A stretch of 64,000 nucleotides of DNA from Ricinus communis (lineage: Eukaryota; Streptophyta; Magnoliopsida; Malpighiales; Euphorbiaceae). Position numbers and translations under genes: made by a program. Below the pieces are notes generated by a model. It was given only the letters and a program-made list of their open reading frames with translations. It was not told where the DNA came from and did not search any database. Shown piece by piece: positions 35,540 to 47,775 of this stretch; position 1 is the stretch's first letter; each line of letters opens with the position of its first letter. The stretch lies in the NCBI RefSeq assembly GCF_019578655.1, contig NC_063263.1:24303001-24367000 (forward strand), read 5' to 3'.

Positions 35540-36383
35540 CTATTCCTTCTTTTTAGAATTATAAGCTTGTTCTTGCTTCTTATCCTTTAAAGCAGCAAGA
35601 TAAACCTTGCAGTTCCTTCTCCAATGTCCTTTTTCACATAATGGTGACACTTTCTTTTGTCCTTGTTGACACATTCAATAATCTTTAAGGATTTCTTAGG
35701 CTTTTGGGCTTTCTTTTCATTTTTCTACTTAGACTTACTCTTAATAGCCTTAGAAGATTCTAAATTAGAACAACTCATTTTTGCTTCTTTATGGTGCTCT
35801 CTGCAGTTTTTAACATATTAATAAGTTTGGATGCCGTAGTATCCAACTTATTCATATGAAAGTTCATAACAAATTGTGAATAACTATCAGGTAGAGATTG
35901 TAAAATTAAGTCTATATTTAATTCATGGTCCATCACAAAACCAAGACGCTTTTGATGTTCAATATATCGAAGCATCTTTACTCCATGTGCATTAACAAAT
36001 GCACCTTCGACCATCTTGCGTTGAAACAATTTCTTTGAGGTCTCATATACCTTTCAGTCCTTGATTGCTCATCAAATATTTCCTTCAAATGTAAGATGAT
36101 AGTTTGAGCATCTATATTCTCATATTGTCTTTATAGTTCGAAAGTCATACTTCATAACATTACATAAATAACTTGGTCATCATCTTCTTGATGCTTTTTT
36201 ATACTCTTGCACCACCTCCTCAGGTGCATATGCGGCAGGGAGACGTAATAGAGATGTCTCTAGCATATAAAGCTTCTTTTCTTGTTTGAGAACAATTCTC
36301 ACATTGCGACGCCAATCAAGAAAGTTCATCCTAATAAGCTTGTTGGTATCAAGGATACTACGCAAAGATAGATTGCCACTCAT
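35540..36383 (-). pseudogene. Ty1/copia gag (UBN2-type), broken
   Basis: Minus-strand frame 36383-36180 starts MSGNLSLRSILDTNKL with FLDWRRNVRIVLKQEKK, the typical N-terminus of copia gag. A second open segment (36029-35775) has GYIE-like YIEHQKRLGF, LILQSLPDSYSQFVMNF and MLKTAESTIKK, the following part of the same domain. Between them and after them are frame breaks. Near 35600-35660 a damaged CCHC knuckle (GHWRRNC) can be read, followed by a stop. Gag would form the particle that packages element RNA. The frame breaks make it inactive. Confidence 0.8.
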
Positions 36384-37290
36384 CCTTTTTTACAACCTTC
36401 CAACATAAAGATAAATGAATATAAGTTAATTTATATAATAAGTAACTAGTAAAGGTCTTGCAACCAGTTACTTATGCTCCCATTATTTTTTTGATATAAA
36501 TTAATAGCCCTCACTATCAATTCAGGATCTAATTATTGAGCTATGCTAGTGGGCTAGAATCTCATCTATTTTAATATCACCTTGAGTGACTCAACAAACC
36601 ATATTAAAATAAATTAGCTAGATAACTATTTGTCAATTGTATCTCTATACAACTTCTAGATCAATTAGACAATAACGACGTTTTTCTAAACATATTTTAT
36701 GATTTTTAAATATCTGATATATTTCATCTAATTCATGTCTCTATCTTTATATAGATATGAGTGACTCATCAGATTTATATAAGATGGTTAAATAAGACCC
36801 ATCAATTAAAAAAATAGAGAACATGTCCTTGTAATAGGCAACCTTGAGTGACTTAACAAATTGACCTATGAGCAAGGCTATCGTTCCTATTTTAATTATG
36901 AAAGGTAACTTAATCATGTTCTTAACATACGACTTAATATTGAATGAGAAATTTATTATTAAATGCTGATTAATATCTCATGCTTTGACATGAACATACA
37001 AATATCGAATACAAGGGTTTGATGCTTTAGCATGATCATACCTATATCATATATCACATAGATAATATAAGCTAAACATGACAAATTATTATGGATGATT
37101 ATGGACTTTCTAAACTAGTTATCTTGGAGTCATCAAAGATAACTAGATGGTTAAAACTTAGGTATTCCCTTCACGATCTTCGAGTCTTGAAGCAATATCC
37201 CTTTCATTTTCATTTGGGCGCTATATCTCCATCCCGATTATCAAATAAAATTTTATCTAACTATTCTAAATATATATGACCATTATAGAA
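36384..37290 (-). other. Leader region of the copia element
   Basis: Lies upstream of gag on the minus strand. Contains repeated CCTTGAGTGACT words (about 36580 and 36843). No 5' LTR matching 31645-33408 was recognised to the right, so the 5' end is missing or too diverged. Confidence 0.4.
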
Positions 37291-40200
37291 GATTTAGAGA
37301 AACCTTGAGCTGCATTCAAGGGGAATTAAATGAGAAAAGAATTTTAAAACCTAAAGAAATTTGGAGAAAGGCAAGGAGTGCAATCCTTATTTTAAAAAAT
37401 ACCAAATAAAACATTCAACCATTCAACAGAATCATATTGGTCTTTATAGTTCATAACCATCAATCATACCAAATATAATCATATTATATAAAGCATAAAA
37501 AGAATCAAGATAGCATAATTAAGGTATAAATAGGGTATGGAGAATTAAAATAATTAAATCATATTCAAAAATAAAAATTCTCCTTATTTTAGAGTGTAAT
37601 GTTCGCCCAAAGCAAGAATTAGGACATAAAGTCTACCACTGATCAAACAAACTTTAATAATTCTAGTCATATTAGGAAACCAAGATTTAATCTTAGTTGA
37701 AGAAAGTTGTAGATAATTAAAATTAATTAAATCAGATCTAGTTAATGACTAATTTCTTTTAAAATATCATTAATGTTAATTTTATGTCTTTTTAGGACAC
37801 AAAGTCAAATATTAAGACATAAAGTCAAACTTATGTCTTAATTAAGACAAACAACGTAGTCATTTTAGGATACTAAGATATAAGTCTTAGGATAATTAGG
37901 ATTGATGAGATTATTAATTAATTAAATTAAATTTCAAAAATAAAAATCCCCTTTTAGTCCTTGTAATTTTTAGAATTGTCTAAAATTTAGGACGAGTCAA
38001 ACTCTTGTCTTAATCTAAATAACTACCTAGTCCAACTAAGATTCTAAATTACTAGTCGTAGTCCTAATACAACATTTTAATTAATCTCCTAATCATATTA
38101 TGACAAATAATTATAATCATAAGACAACTAGGATATGTCTTAAGACAAGGAGTCACATGCTAACTCAGATACCTTATTTGGAAATCCCTATAAATAACAA
38201 GATTAAAGATCTAACAAGGTTAATTAATCACATTAATTCTAGAATTAATTGAGTTCATCAAGATTCATCAAGATCTATCATCAAATTTTCTACTAAACAA
38301 CTTAAGATAATTAAGATTCATATGACAATCATTAAGAAACATGATCAAGACTTAAATCAATCTTCAAGATTGTATCAAGAAATCATCTTATGCATAATCT
38401 AGATTTGATGTTCTTCCTAAAAAGCCTTGCCATTAGACTAAGAATACATGCATATGCTGAATGCATCAAGCAAACCAATACTGTGTGCATAACTCATCAA
38501 ATCAACACTTGATTTGTATGTTGTGTGCATATATAGTGTTCATGAAGATCAAATAATAAATTTTTAAAACTCTAAAGGTTCATTATTTATCTTCTAAATC
38601 ATATTCATTGTTGTCCAAAATCAAATCAAATCAAAACCTATACGCACATGCAGATGCGAAACCCTTGAAGCAATACTCAAACAACCATACACAATCTATA
38701 AGTACCCCTAGAAACATCTTCTTTAAGCCTTTTTCCAACAATATAATTAGTGAAGAATCATCAAGCCTCCCTCTCCTTCCCATTAAATAGCTAAAGCTTA
38801 CACTTTTATCAACTTAAACCTACCTCCCAAATCCAAATATCCAAAGAACCCTCAGCCTTCCTTTTTACACATTAAAGCTTATGTTTTGTAAGTATTCTAG
38901 CAGAGTCTAGAAGCATTCAATGTCCATTTGATGTCCATTTCGTGCTTAGCAGCCTAGGATTCCTTTTGCTCTACTCAAAGTCTCTTTACCTTTTGAAAAT
39001 CACCAAAGGTATAACCCGAAGGCCTAAAATCTGGAGTTAAACTTGGTTTAGTTTGCATTTGAATTTTCCTTTACCTTATTTTTCATTGCTTATTGGTTCT
39101 TGTGGGAGTTTTGACTTAAAAGAACATTATTGTAGCTTCCTTTGAGGCTTTTGTGGGCTTACCCTACACAGGGTAAGCCTCCATAAGCCTTATAGCTTCA
39201 TTTTTGGGCTTTTATTTATGTTTGGGGCTTTTCTAATATGTTTAGTATGAAATGTTTATATTTTTCCAATATGTGTAGCTTTTGTTAATTACGTTTTATG
39301 TTAGATTTAAAGTTCTTAAGCATTCTATAGGTTGATTCTCATATTGATATATGCTTAGGTTGCTTGTTTAGCTTAATCATGTTTTAGTGCTTTTTTTGCA
39401 TGATTAGTAGCACGTTTTGGGCTAAATGGGTACTTTTATATTCTATTTAGTTTATAAATGTCTAGGATTTGATTTAAATGTTAAATTTTATCCCTTTAAG
39501 TGTTAAAGTAGCTATCTTGGTATGCTTTAGGCTTGAAATGCAACTTTGCATGTTAAGTGTGCTTAATTACCTATCGTTGCTTTAGTTAGAATTATGAGTG
39601 TTTAAACTAAATTCTTATCTTTATAGTACATGTTTAACCTTTTTAGAGTTGGCTTAATACTCTTTAATGAAGGTTCCCTAGGCTTAGTTTTAATTTTGGA
39701 CCAATTATATGCTTTTGTGTTTATGTACTTGTGTGTGTGACTAGTGCTAATTAGTATATTAGCTATTCCCCCCTTTGTAATTTTTTTATCCAGTTTGTAC
39801 TCTATTAATCCTCTATTCCCTATCTTTGTATTCAATTTAATGATTATTTAGTATGCTTAGATTTCATCTCACATGCTAAAGGTAAACCAGCTTAGGTTAA
39901 TTGATCACTTCAAATGCTTACTAAAATGAATTAACTAACCATGTGAGTTCCCGCCTTCCATTTCTCACTCACCTAATTAACCTAAGACAAATTGAACCTG
40001 AACCCACATGTTTAATAAAAATTGATTCATACTCGGTCACCTTCACATGTCAAATTAAATCTAAGGTACCAATGTACCCTTAGAATTAGTGGCACCAATG
40101 TGCCTCCTATTTAGGTAAATGCATACTAGGTTAGTATTTTCTTTCCCTCACCTATGTATGTTTAAATAAAGATAATAAAATGTGCTCGTAATAAAATAGG

Positions 40201-40369
40201 TAGTAACCAAGATAGGATTAGTATGATTAAGGAAGCCAAAAGCCTTAAAGTCTAGTGAAGACCGAACTTTATATCCTGGCATGTTGGGGTGTCTAATCTC
40301 TTCCCAGCATGTACCTAACTTTTCGAATCTAAATATTTGATTCAAGAAGGGGGAAAATTAGGCTCTCAG
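37291..40369 (+). mobile_element. Plus-strand LTR-like sequence (Ogre/Tat type), left part
   Basis: No ORF of note. A TATA motif (CCCTATAAATAACAAG, about 38185-38200) would suit an LTR promoter. Short repeated words AGGACATAAAGTC / AAGACATAAAGTC occur at 37621-37830. The sequence is interrupted by a solo LTR after GGCTCTCAG and resumes at 43162. The left boundary is uncertain. Confidence 0.4.
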
Positions 40370-43161
40370 TGTAATACCCGAAATGTTTTTAATAATAATA
40401 ACAGAGTTATTATTAATAATATTAGTAATAATTAATAGACGAGTTTTTGTAAATTAATTTTGCTTTATTTTTATTTGATTTAATTGGAATGATTTAAATA
40501 GAATTTTAATGCTAGACAAAATAACGGAGTTATTTCCTATATCTAATTAGTTTGATTTTTAAGAAATTAATTAAGTAAATTCTTTGGAAAATAAATTATA
40601 TTTTTGGTCACTTAATTTTTCCCAATATGAAATTATGAATTAAATATTATATTTAAAAATTATGGAAGAATTAGTAAAGAATATTTTAATAAAAGAATTA
40701 TTGGAGAAATGGCAAATTTTAATTGAGAAATAGTTAGTAAATTGATTAATTAAGTTAATTAAGTGTAGGATTAAATTGACAACTAATTTTAGAATAATGA
40801 TTAAAAATATAATTGTTTTAATTTGGGGTTTTAAATGAAATTTGTATGGTTGGTATTTTTATAATTAAAGGTGTCGGTAGGGGTATTTTAGTAATTTCAC
40901 ATTTAAAAGCAAGGGTAAATAAGTAATTCTATATTTTCAATAATTTTAATTTGGCCCAAATTAAATAGTTAGGGGCTAAATTGAAAAGCTAAAGAAAAGT
41001 TTACGGGTTAATCGAAAATTTTGCAGGGTGAAATTGTTAGTAATTAAAAAGTTGAGGGACTAAATGGTAAAGAAGAAAAGTTCAGTGACCAAATGTCGAT
41101 AGGAAGAAAAGAAAGAAAAGAAAGAGAAGAAGAAGAAATCGGCGTCGGGGGAAGAGAGATAGAGAAGGGAGGGCTTCGGCTGCGACCATCCATGGCCGGT
41201 AAGGCAAGAAGAGTGGCATCGGTGAGTGCAGGCAATGGCGACTAGAAGAAAAAAAATAAAGGAAAGAGGGCGGCAGCTGTTGGCACTATTTCAGGCATCT
41301 CCGGTGTCTAGTGGCGGCGAGGTTGGTCTCTTTTTGACCAGTGAGTTGAGAGCTTTCTTTTGGAGTTGCAGGGTCGGTTTTGGTGGCCGGAGGAGGGAGT
41401 TCCAGTGAGGGATGGCTAATCGGAGGACATATTCGGACTCTCCTCAGCTCAAGCTTTCCAATGGCACCTATTTCATGATGATCAGACTCCATTTGAAAAT
41501 CGACGGCCGAGATCGTCTGTAAATATCTGGATGATTGGAAGCTGGGATCGTCATCAGCGCGTTGTCTCGAGTTCGTAGGCGCGTTTGGATCATCGATCGG
41601 ACTCCGGTGGCTGGAGGCAAGTTAACCAAGTGATTAAGCGTCTCGGTAATTCTCTGGCCCGTAGATTTTAGAGTTCATTAATAAAATTTATTTGTTTATT
41701 TAATTGTATTGAGCATTAGAAATATATTGTGAGGTTTGATTGTCGAAATAAATAATTGTCGGACCATATGCCAATAGTCGTGATTTGTGATGTATGGCGG
41801 AGTCGGGAAAATAGTGAAGTCTTGGGGACCCGACTCCCGTTAAAATAAATTGTGAAAATATTTGAAGTGTTTTCTGGTAGGTCCTGGACCCGTTTTATGG
41901 GGGGTAAACATTTGTATTTAGGGGAGGTTCTGCCGAATTTTTGGTGGAATTAATCCGGGTTGAGATTCTTAGACAGTTGATTCTAAGAGTCTAGGCCTAG
42001 AGTTATTTATCAAATTTTTTACTTATTTTGATTGAATTATTCCCGTGATTAGATAAATCCGTCGGTTCGGCGCGCTCCACCCAAGGCATCGGAGCAGAGC
42101 TAGGAGGTCGTCAAATCTGTGAGTTAAAGTCATATGTTTGTTTACATGTGTCATGCCAAGATTTTATGAAATAGTTCTGATTACATGAATTAATATTTTA
42201 ATTATTTATTTATTCACTATTTATATATGTTTCATTTTCTGCATTATGATTTTATTGATTACGGGTTGACTCAGGATGGGACGGCATTAGAACATGCCAT
42301 TTGATGGGTTGCATCAGGACCGCGTGCGTAACGGTATAAATCTGAGACAGGTAGTAAAATGGTAAATTTGAAAAGGTAAAATTAGGACTTGTCCTAGTCG
42401 AGTTTAACTCTCTAGGCTGAGTAGAATGAGTTGCCTGAGTAAAGGTCTCTAGTCGAGCATTGCTCTCTAGGCGGCGGCTTTATTAGAAATTTAAGTGACC
42501 AGATTGGATTTAAGGACCCTAGTCGAGCTTTGCTCTTTGGGCGCCAGTTCTGTTTGAACGACATAGTCGAAAGGCTAAGGCTGTTAGTAATGGGGATTAG
42601 GGTTCTACTGAAGTACTCCATCCCGTAGTATGTGAAATTTATTTTATAAAGCCTGGCATGACATATATATTTTTGCATGACTTAATATTTTATTTTAAAT
42701 TAAGTAAATATGTTATTGAAGTATTTGTAATTGTTTTTGGATATATGATTTTAACTAACTCTCGAGACTGACAGTCTCAATTTTACTGTTTTTTTCAGGT
42801 GTTGTTAGTTTTTCCGCAGTTCTTTTCATATAGCAGCCCAATTCCTTCATCTTCGGGTTTAACGTAATTGATTTTTGGGTATGTTTGACTTTTAAAATTT
42901 CTAGAATCCCTACAGTAGAAATTTCAGATTTACCATTTTGTAACTTTATGTAAATTCAGGTCTTGTCTAATTATGCTGGTCGATCGAATTAATTATGTAG
43001 AATTTGATGGTTAAGGTTAATTGTGAATCAATGTGTTTGGATTGAATCCAGATTTCAATTTGATTGAGTTAGTGAATAGTCAGGCTTACTATGGGATTTA
43101 GTGGCCTTAAGCCTACCCATTCCCTAGTGCTGGTTACAGGCCCACAGATCAATTCGTGACA
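40370..43161 (+). mobile_element. Solo LTR, Tekay/Del-like chromovirus, 2.79 kb
   Basis: Begins TGTAATACCCGAAATG and ends CAATTCGTGACA. The five bases on each side are identical: CTCAG at 40365-40369 and at 43162-43166. Start and end words are characteristic of large chromoviral LTRs of the Del/Tekay lineage. GC-richer blocks (41100-41640, 42290-42640) and repeated CTAGTCGAG.TTGCTCT words (42397-42535) lie inside. No gag-pol accompanies it and the duplication is intact, so it is a solo LTR from intra-element recombination. Short ORFs at 41044-41492 are low-complexity artefacts. Confidence 0.9.
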
Positions 43162-43420
43162 CTCAGCGAGGAATCTGAGTTGTCATCCTTCGTGCCTCTT
43201 TATTTTTCCTAGTTATCTTATACCTAGGTGGCGATTTCTAGTCTTCTCTGATAATTTGCGGTTACCACGGTTATCATGATCCATTAAGAACTCCTCTCAA
43301 ATGGCTCACTTTCTAATAGAGCCTAGTAAGGATGAGACAACCTTTAAAACGATCATATAGCTACAACCCTTTAGGGTGGGCCTTGAAAAGCCGCGCTCAC
43401 ACTTTGCCTTTTACTAATTA
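43162..43420 (+). mobile_element. End of Ogre/Tat-type LTR and primer-site region
   Basis: Continues the sequence interrupted at 40369. GGTGGCGATTTCTAG, GGTTACC.CGGTTATC, GAGCCTAGTAAGGATGAGAC and AAAAGCCGCGCTCACA are words found at the 3' end of Ogre/Tat LTRs and in the adjacent leader. Orientation is plus, opposite to the gypsy pol that follows. Confidence 0.5.
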
Positions 43421-43689
43421 TATTGTTTGATAATCACTATGCACGCATCATATGATTGTATAGGATGTCATTAATTTCATTTAAATATAACTAATTCTTA
43501 ACAACATTTTGAATCTAAAACCCATTGCCCATTGGCCCTCTCGAGTTTTCTGATTGGCTATTTTCTCTCATTAAGACCTTTATTTTTGCCTAGACTACCC
43601 ATTATAGTTTTTTCATCTAGAGGGTTACCCTTTGCAAGTTTTCAACCTATCAACAATTTGCTCTTATTTATTCATTTTGTATTTTAGAC

Positions 43690-45140
43690 AAATTAAAGCT
43701 TTAGCCTATTGCAATTAATGGGCTGGGTAAAGTCGTTTCCATCTAGATCAGAGATCTTTATTACCCCTATGGAAAATAGCTTATTAATGATGTGTGATCC
43801 TTTCTAATTCGATCAAAATTTCCCTTGACATCAGAATCAGTTTCCTTGACCTCTTTTAGAACCAAATCCCCTTACTACAACGGTCGGTTCCTTACCCTTT
43901 TGTTGAACATTTTCTTCTTTTCTATCAAAGCCAACGACTCATATCTGTCCCGAGCCTATTCTGCATCGGGTATTTGGGTTTTCATTATAACCCTCAGTGA
44001 TTTCCTCTCTACTTCCACTGGTAATACTACTTCCGTTCCATAAACCAATGAATAAGGGATTGCCCCCATTGAAGTGTGGATGGTCATTTTATAACCCAAG
44101 AGAGTGTATGGTAGTCATTCTACCCACTCTTTGTAGGTTTACACTGTTTTGGCAAATATCTGTTTTATATTCTTGTTGACAACCTCTACTGCTCCATTGG
44201 CTTGCGGTTTGTATGATGAGGACTTATAATGCTTGATCCTGTATTTTGCCATCATGGTCTTGAACTCTGCTTGGGACTGGACACCATTGTTCAAAACCAT
44301 GTAGTGGAGGACTTCATATTGATAAATTATATTGTTTTCCACAAACTTAGTCATTTTCTTAGCCGTAATCTTTGTGAATGACTAGGCCTCAATCCACTTT
44401 GAGAAGTATTCAATGGCAACCACTATGTATTGATGCTCATTACTGGTGACGGGACTTATCTCTCCAATAATATTGATCCCTCAAGCTAAGAAGGGCTATG
44501 GGGACAACATTGCATAGAGTTCAAAAGGTGGTAAGTGTATTTGATTGGCGTGGATCTGACGTTGGTAGCACTTGTTAACAAATTGAACACAGTCTCCCTC
44601 CATTGTTAGCCAAGAGAATCCTTGGCTTAGAATTTCTTTTGCTAAGTAGGGACTGCTCATGTGGGGTCTATATATTCCTATGTAGACGTCTTCTATGATT
44701 TTTTCTACCCTTCTTGCTCGTCTAAACATCTCAAGTGAATTCCATTCGGTCCTCTTTTATAGATCAATGCCCCCATGGCTTAATGAAGTGAAGTGATAGC
44801 TTATGTAGGATGTCCTTGTCTTTAATTTTAGCCTATTTAAGGTATAAACACTCTTCTAGATATCATTAAATATCGAAGTACTAGGGTTTGCCATTATTTA
44901 CAGTGCTCTTCATCCATTCTTTCGTCTTCTTATAGCAGTGTTCATATGACTGTGCGATAACCAGCGGCTTGAACCTAAGCTTTTTAAGATCTTCCTAGAC
45001 TAATGCTAGCCCAACTAGGTCATCTACCATTTGATTATGATCTCTCCTAATGTATATGAACTGGCGTCTCTTAGATTGCTTGGCTATATCTTATAAATGC
45101 TCCTAGTAGGGCGACCTTAGCTTCTTTTTCTTCAAGTCCC
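43690..45140 (-). pseudogene. Ty3/gypsy integrase and end of RNase H (minus strand)
   Basis: Minus-strand pieces in order: end of RNase H near 45050-45000 (IRRDHNQMVDDLVGLAL), integrase N-terminal part 44729-44496 (GIYRPHMSSPYLAKEI, GFSWLTMEGDCVQFVNKCYQRQ, where the second cysteine-pair of the HHCC finger is altered), integrase core 44354-44139 (SSSYKPQANGAVEVVNKNI), and a C-terminal DLDGNDFTQPIN...RLK end near 43690. Motifs match the Tat/Ogre side of Ty3/gypsy. Several frame breaks make it a relic. It is the 3' end of the pol that continues at 47300 and 62254. Confidence 0.8.
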
Positions 45141-47300
45141 ATTATAAGCACCTATTATTTCGGGTATAGATATCAAGAGAATTACGAAAAATCTGATGAT
45201 GAAAGTTGCTACTTCTCCCGGGTCTTGAGGAGTTGAGGATGGTCAAATCAGAGCTAGGGTTATGAGTAATTAGGGCAAATATCATCTTTTGAAATCAATT
45301 TGGACTAATAAACATTCAAAGTGAGATTGAAAGAATAGGAAAGTTCAGGGGCCAAATTACAAATATATTTAGAATTTGCCAACCTAGAGCCAATCAGCTT
45401 TGTGTACAGTCGCTCGACTCCACATAGATTGGCTCAAAATCTAGATTTTTATGTTATTTTGGGTATTTTTTGACTTTAAACGCCAAAAATAATTAAAATA
45501 TGTCTTCTGAAAGGTCTTATTAATAATTATTTGAATTTTTAAATATTCTTATAATTTATTCAATATTTTTCAGTATTTATTGTTCAAAACAGTTTTGATA
45601 AATCCAAATAATTATTAATATTCTTAGGTATTTATCAACAATTAAAAGAAATGTATATCCTAGCCTCTAAGGTTTCCTCCACCCTTCTCTATAAATAAAG
45701 AAGGAAACCCTAGACTAGGGGATCGACAATCATTAGTAGAGAATGGCAGTAAGTTTTTAAAGCAACACAAGAACTTCTAAAAACTAAACACATGGCCGAA
45801 ACACTATGGATTCCTATACAATCTTTGATTCAACCTCCTTCGCTAGTTCTGAGACTCGAGGATCTTCATATTACGATGACAACGTGAGAGTCTCAAAACT
45901 ATTATTTCATTATCTTCCTTATTTTCTTGACTTTCTCTACAATTAGTAACATGTTAGGATTTTTTTGTGAATTAGTAACATGCTAGGATTTTATAACAAT
46001 TGCTCTCTAATCACTATTTCACATGCTTTATGCATCTAGATTTTATGTACTTTTCATCATGTTTATGTTCCTGGGTTTTGAAACTGATAATTTTCTTGTT
46101 CCTGGATTTTGACTCTAATAAATCATATGAGTAGATTAATATGCTAGATATGCTTTTCTTTGATGAAAATTCATATATTTGTATGATTAGATCTACATTA
46201 CATTAGATTCATATAATTAGTTTAATGTCCACGTCTTCAGGAATTTTCCATGCTTAGGAATGTTTAGTATACTATAAGTTTACTTTTCTATTAATTTAAG
46301 TTTTACCGCCTTTAAAATAAGTCTAATTATGTGTTCTTTTGTGCCTTATACATGAATTAATTGCTTTTTGCGTGTTTTGTGCATGGATCTCGAATGCATA
46401 GGAGTTGGAGCATTAAAGTTATTGCAACTAGCTTAGGAAAAACCCTAGAGTGGATAAGCTCTATGAATAGCCAATCAATAGTATGTAGAGCCGATAAGCT
46501 CTGTGACAACTAATCGGCTATTAGTCTGTTAGTCACCCATTTTTGGTGATTTGAAGGATTTTAGCCATGTCTCGCCAATTTTAGCATATTTTGAGTTAAT
46601 TAGTTTTTATCACTTTCCTTTATTTTGTTTTAATTTTTTTGCTTTATGTTTCTCTTTATATTTTGATGAATAAATGTCTGTATGTGGGATCGATAACTAA
46701 AAAATAGACATCTAGACCTAGGAACTTTTAATTAGATTTTAGCATGTAACTTGTAGCCCAGTAGGTTAGAGAGATTGCAAACTCAGCCTAAAGTATAAAA
46801 TCCACTTAGATTTAGATGAGCTTTGTTATGTTTAATTTAATAAACTAACCTACTTAGACTTAGAAAAACTAAAATGGGTCTTGGCATGAAACGTAGTCCA
46901 TTTAGAATTAATATTTGGTAATTGGAGCATAACTTTTAATTAGACTAGACTAAACAGGCCTTTCTGTACATAATTGAATAGTTAATAAGGCTAATCAAGT
47001 AAATTGGGAATTAGGCTAAATCTAAGGCGGGCTAGAAACTATGAGGACCTCATATGCTGTATTGTTGGTTTGTAAAATATTATTATGCTACATTTATGAG
47101 GAATTGAAAATAGGGATACGCAAATAAGGAAGTTGGTTTTCGATCCATCTTTGGATGTGGCGCTTCCTTATGGAATCTTGTACGCCACTTAATTAGAAAA
47201 AGTGCCTTGGTAATTTACCCAAGTGGCGACTCCCTTTCTCTGCACTAGTCTTTATGGCCAGTTAGCAATTTTTCCAATTAGGTTGAAAAGCATTGTAGTA
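45140..47300 (+). mobile_element. Solo LTR, copy A of a 2.1-kb gypsy-type family
   Basis: Shares with 55390-57570, in the same order, GA.GGAATTAC near the start, a TATA motif (CTCTATAAATAAAGAAGG, about 45690), a pre-end block TCCATCTTTGGATGTGG.G and the terminal GGTGGCGACTCCC. It separates two parts of the minus-strand RNase H region, so it is an insertion. Exact ends could not be fixed. No internal coding region is present. Confidence 0.7.
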
Positions 47301-47775
47301 TCGTAGTTGTCCACAACCATTCTCCCGTAACTTGTAGTACTACTAGCATTGAATTTCCAAGAATCTAACTTCTTGAATGCTAGTAGAATCTTTAGGCTGA
47401 AGGCGCATGCTTTATATTCTGCCGTATTATTCGTGACCTAGAAGCTTGCTTAACTTCTTGGCCAATGGAATCATATTCGCTTACCGGAGTTGTTAGCACT
47501 AAGCCTATCCTTGCATCCTTCCGATTCACTGCTCTATCAAAGTATAGCTTCCACTCAACTTCTAAGATTGCTGCTAATCCTTCATTTGAAAATTCGAGAT
47601 CATAAGGCTTGTTTTGAAGGATTGGGTTCTGTGCTAAGAACTTTGCCACTACTTGGCCCTTTACCACCTTCTTGGTCATATACTCGATATTGAACTCTAT
47701 CAACATGATTATCCAATTTCTCAACTTCCCGACTAATGAAGGCATTCCCTGAAAATACATCATGGGTCATGCCTT
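47300..47775 (-). pseudogene. Ty3/gypsy RT-RNase H junction (minus strand)
   Basis: Open on the minus strand 47763-47392: MMYFQGMPSLVGKLRNWI, EYMTKKVVKGQVVAKFLAQNP, then EVEWKLYFDRAVNRKDARIGLVL, the RNase H start where the first acidic residue sits in YFD. A frame break follows, then words around VTGEW to 47300, where LTR copy A cuts in. Upstream coding is displaced to 62254 by the copia insertion. Confidence 0.8.

Noticed and set aside
38608..38790. Plus-strand ORF of 60 codons
   Set aside because: Lies in LTR-like leader sequence with no family resemblance and no neighbouring exons.
41044..41492. ORFs inside the large solo LTR
   Set aside because: Overlapping frames on both strands in a GC-richer LTR stretch; no domain and no splice context.
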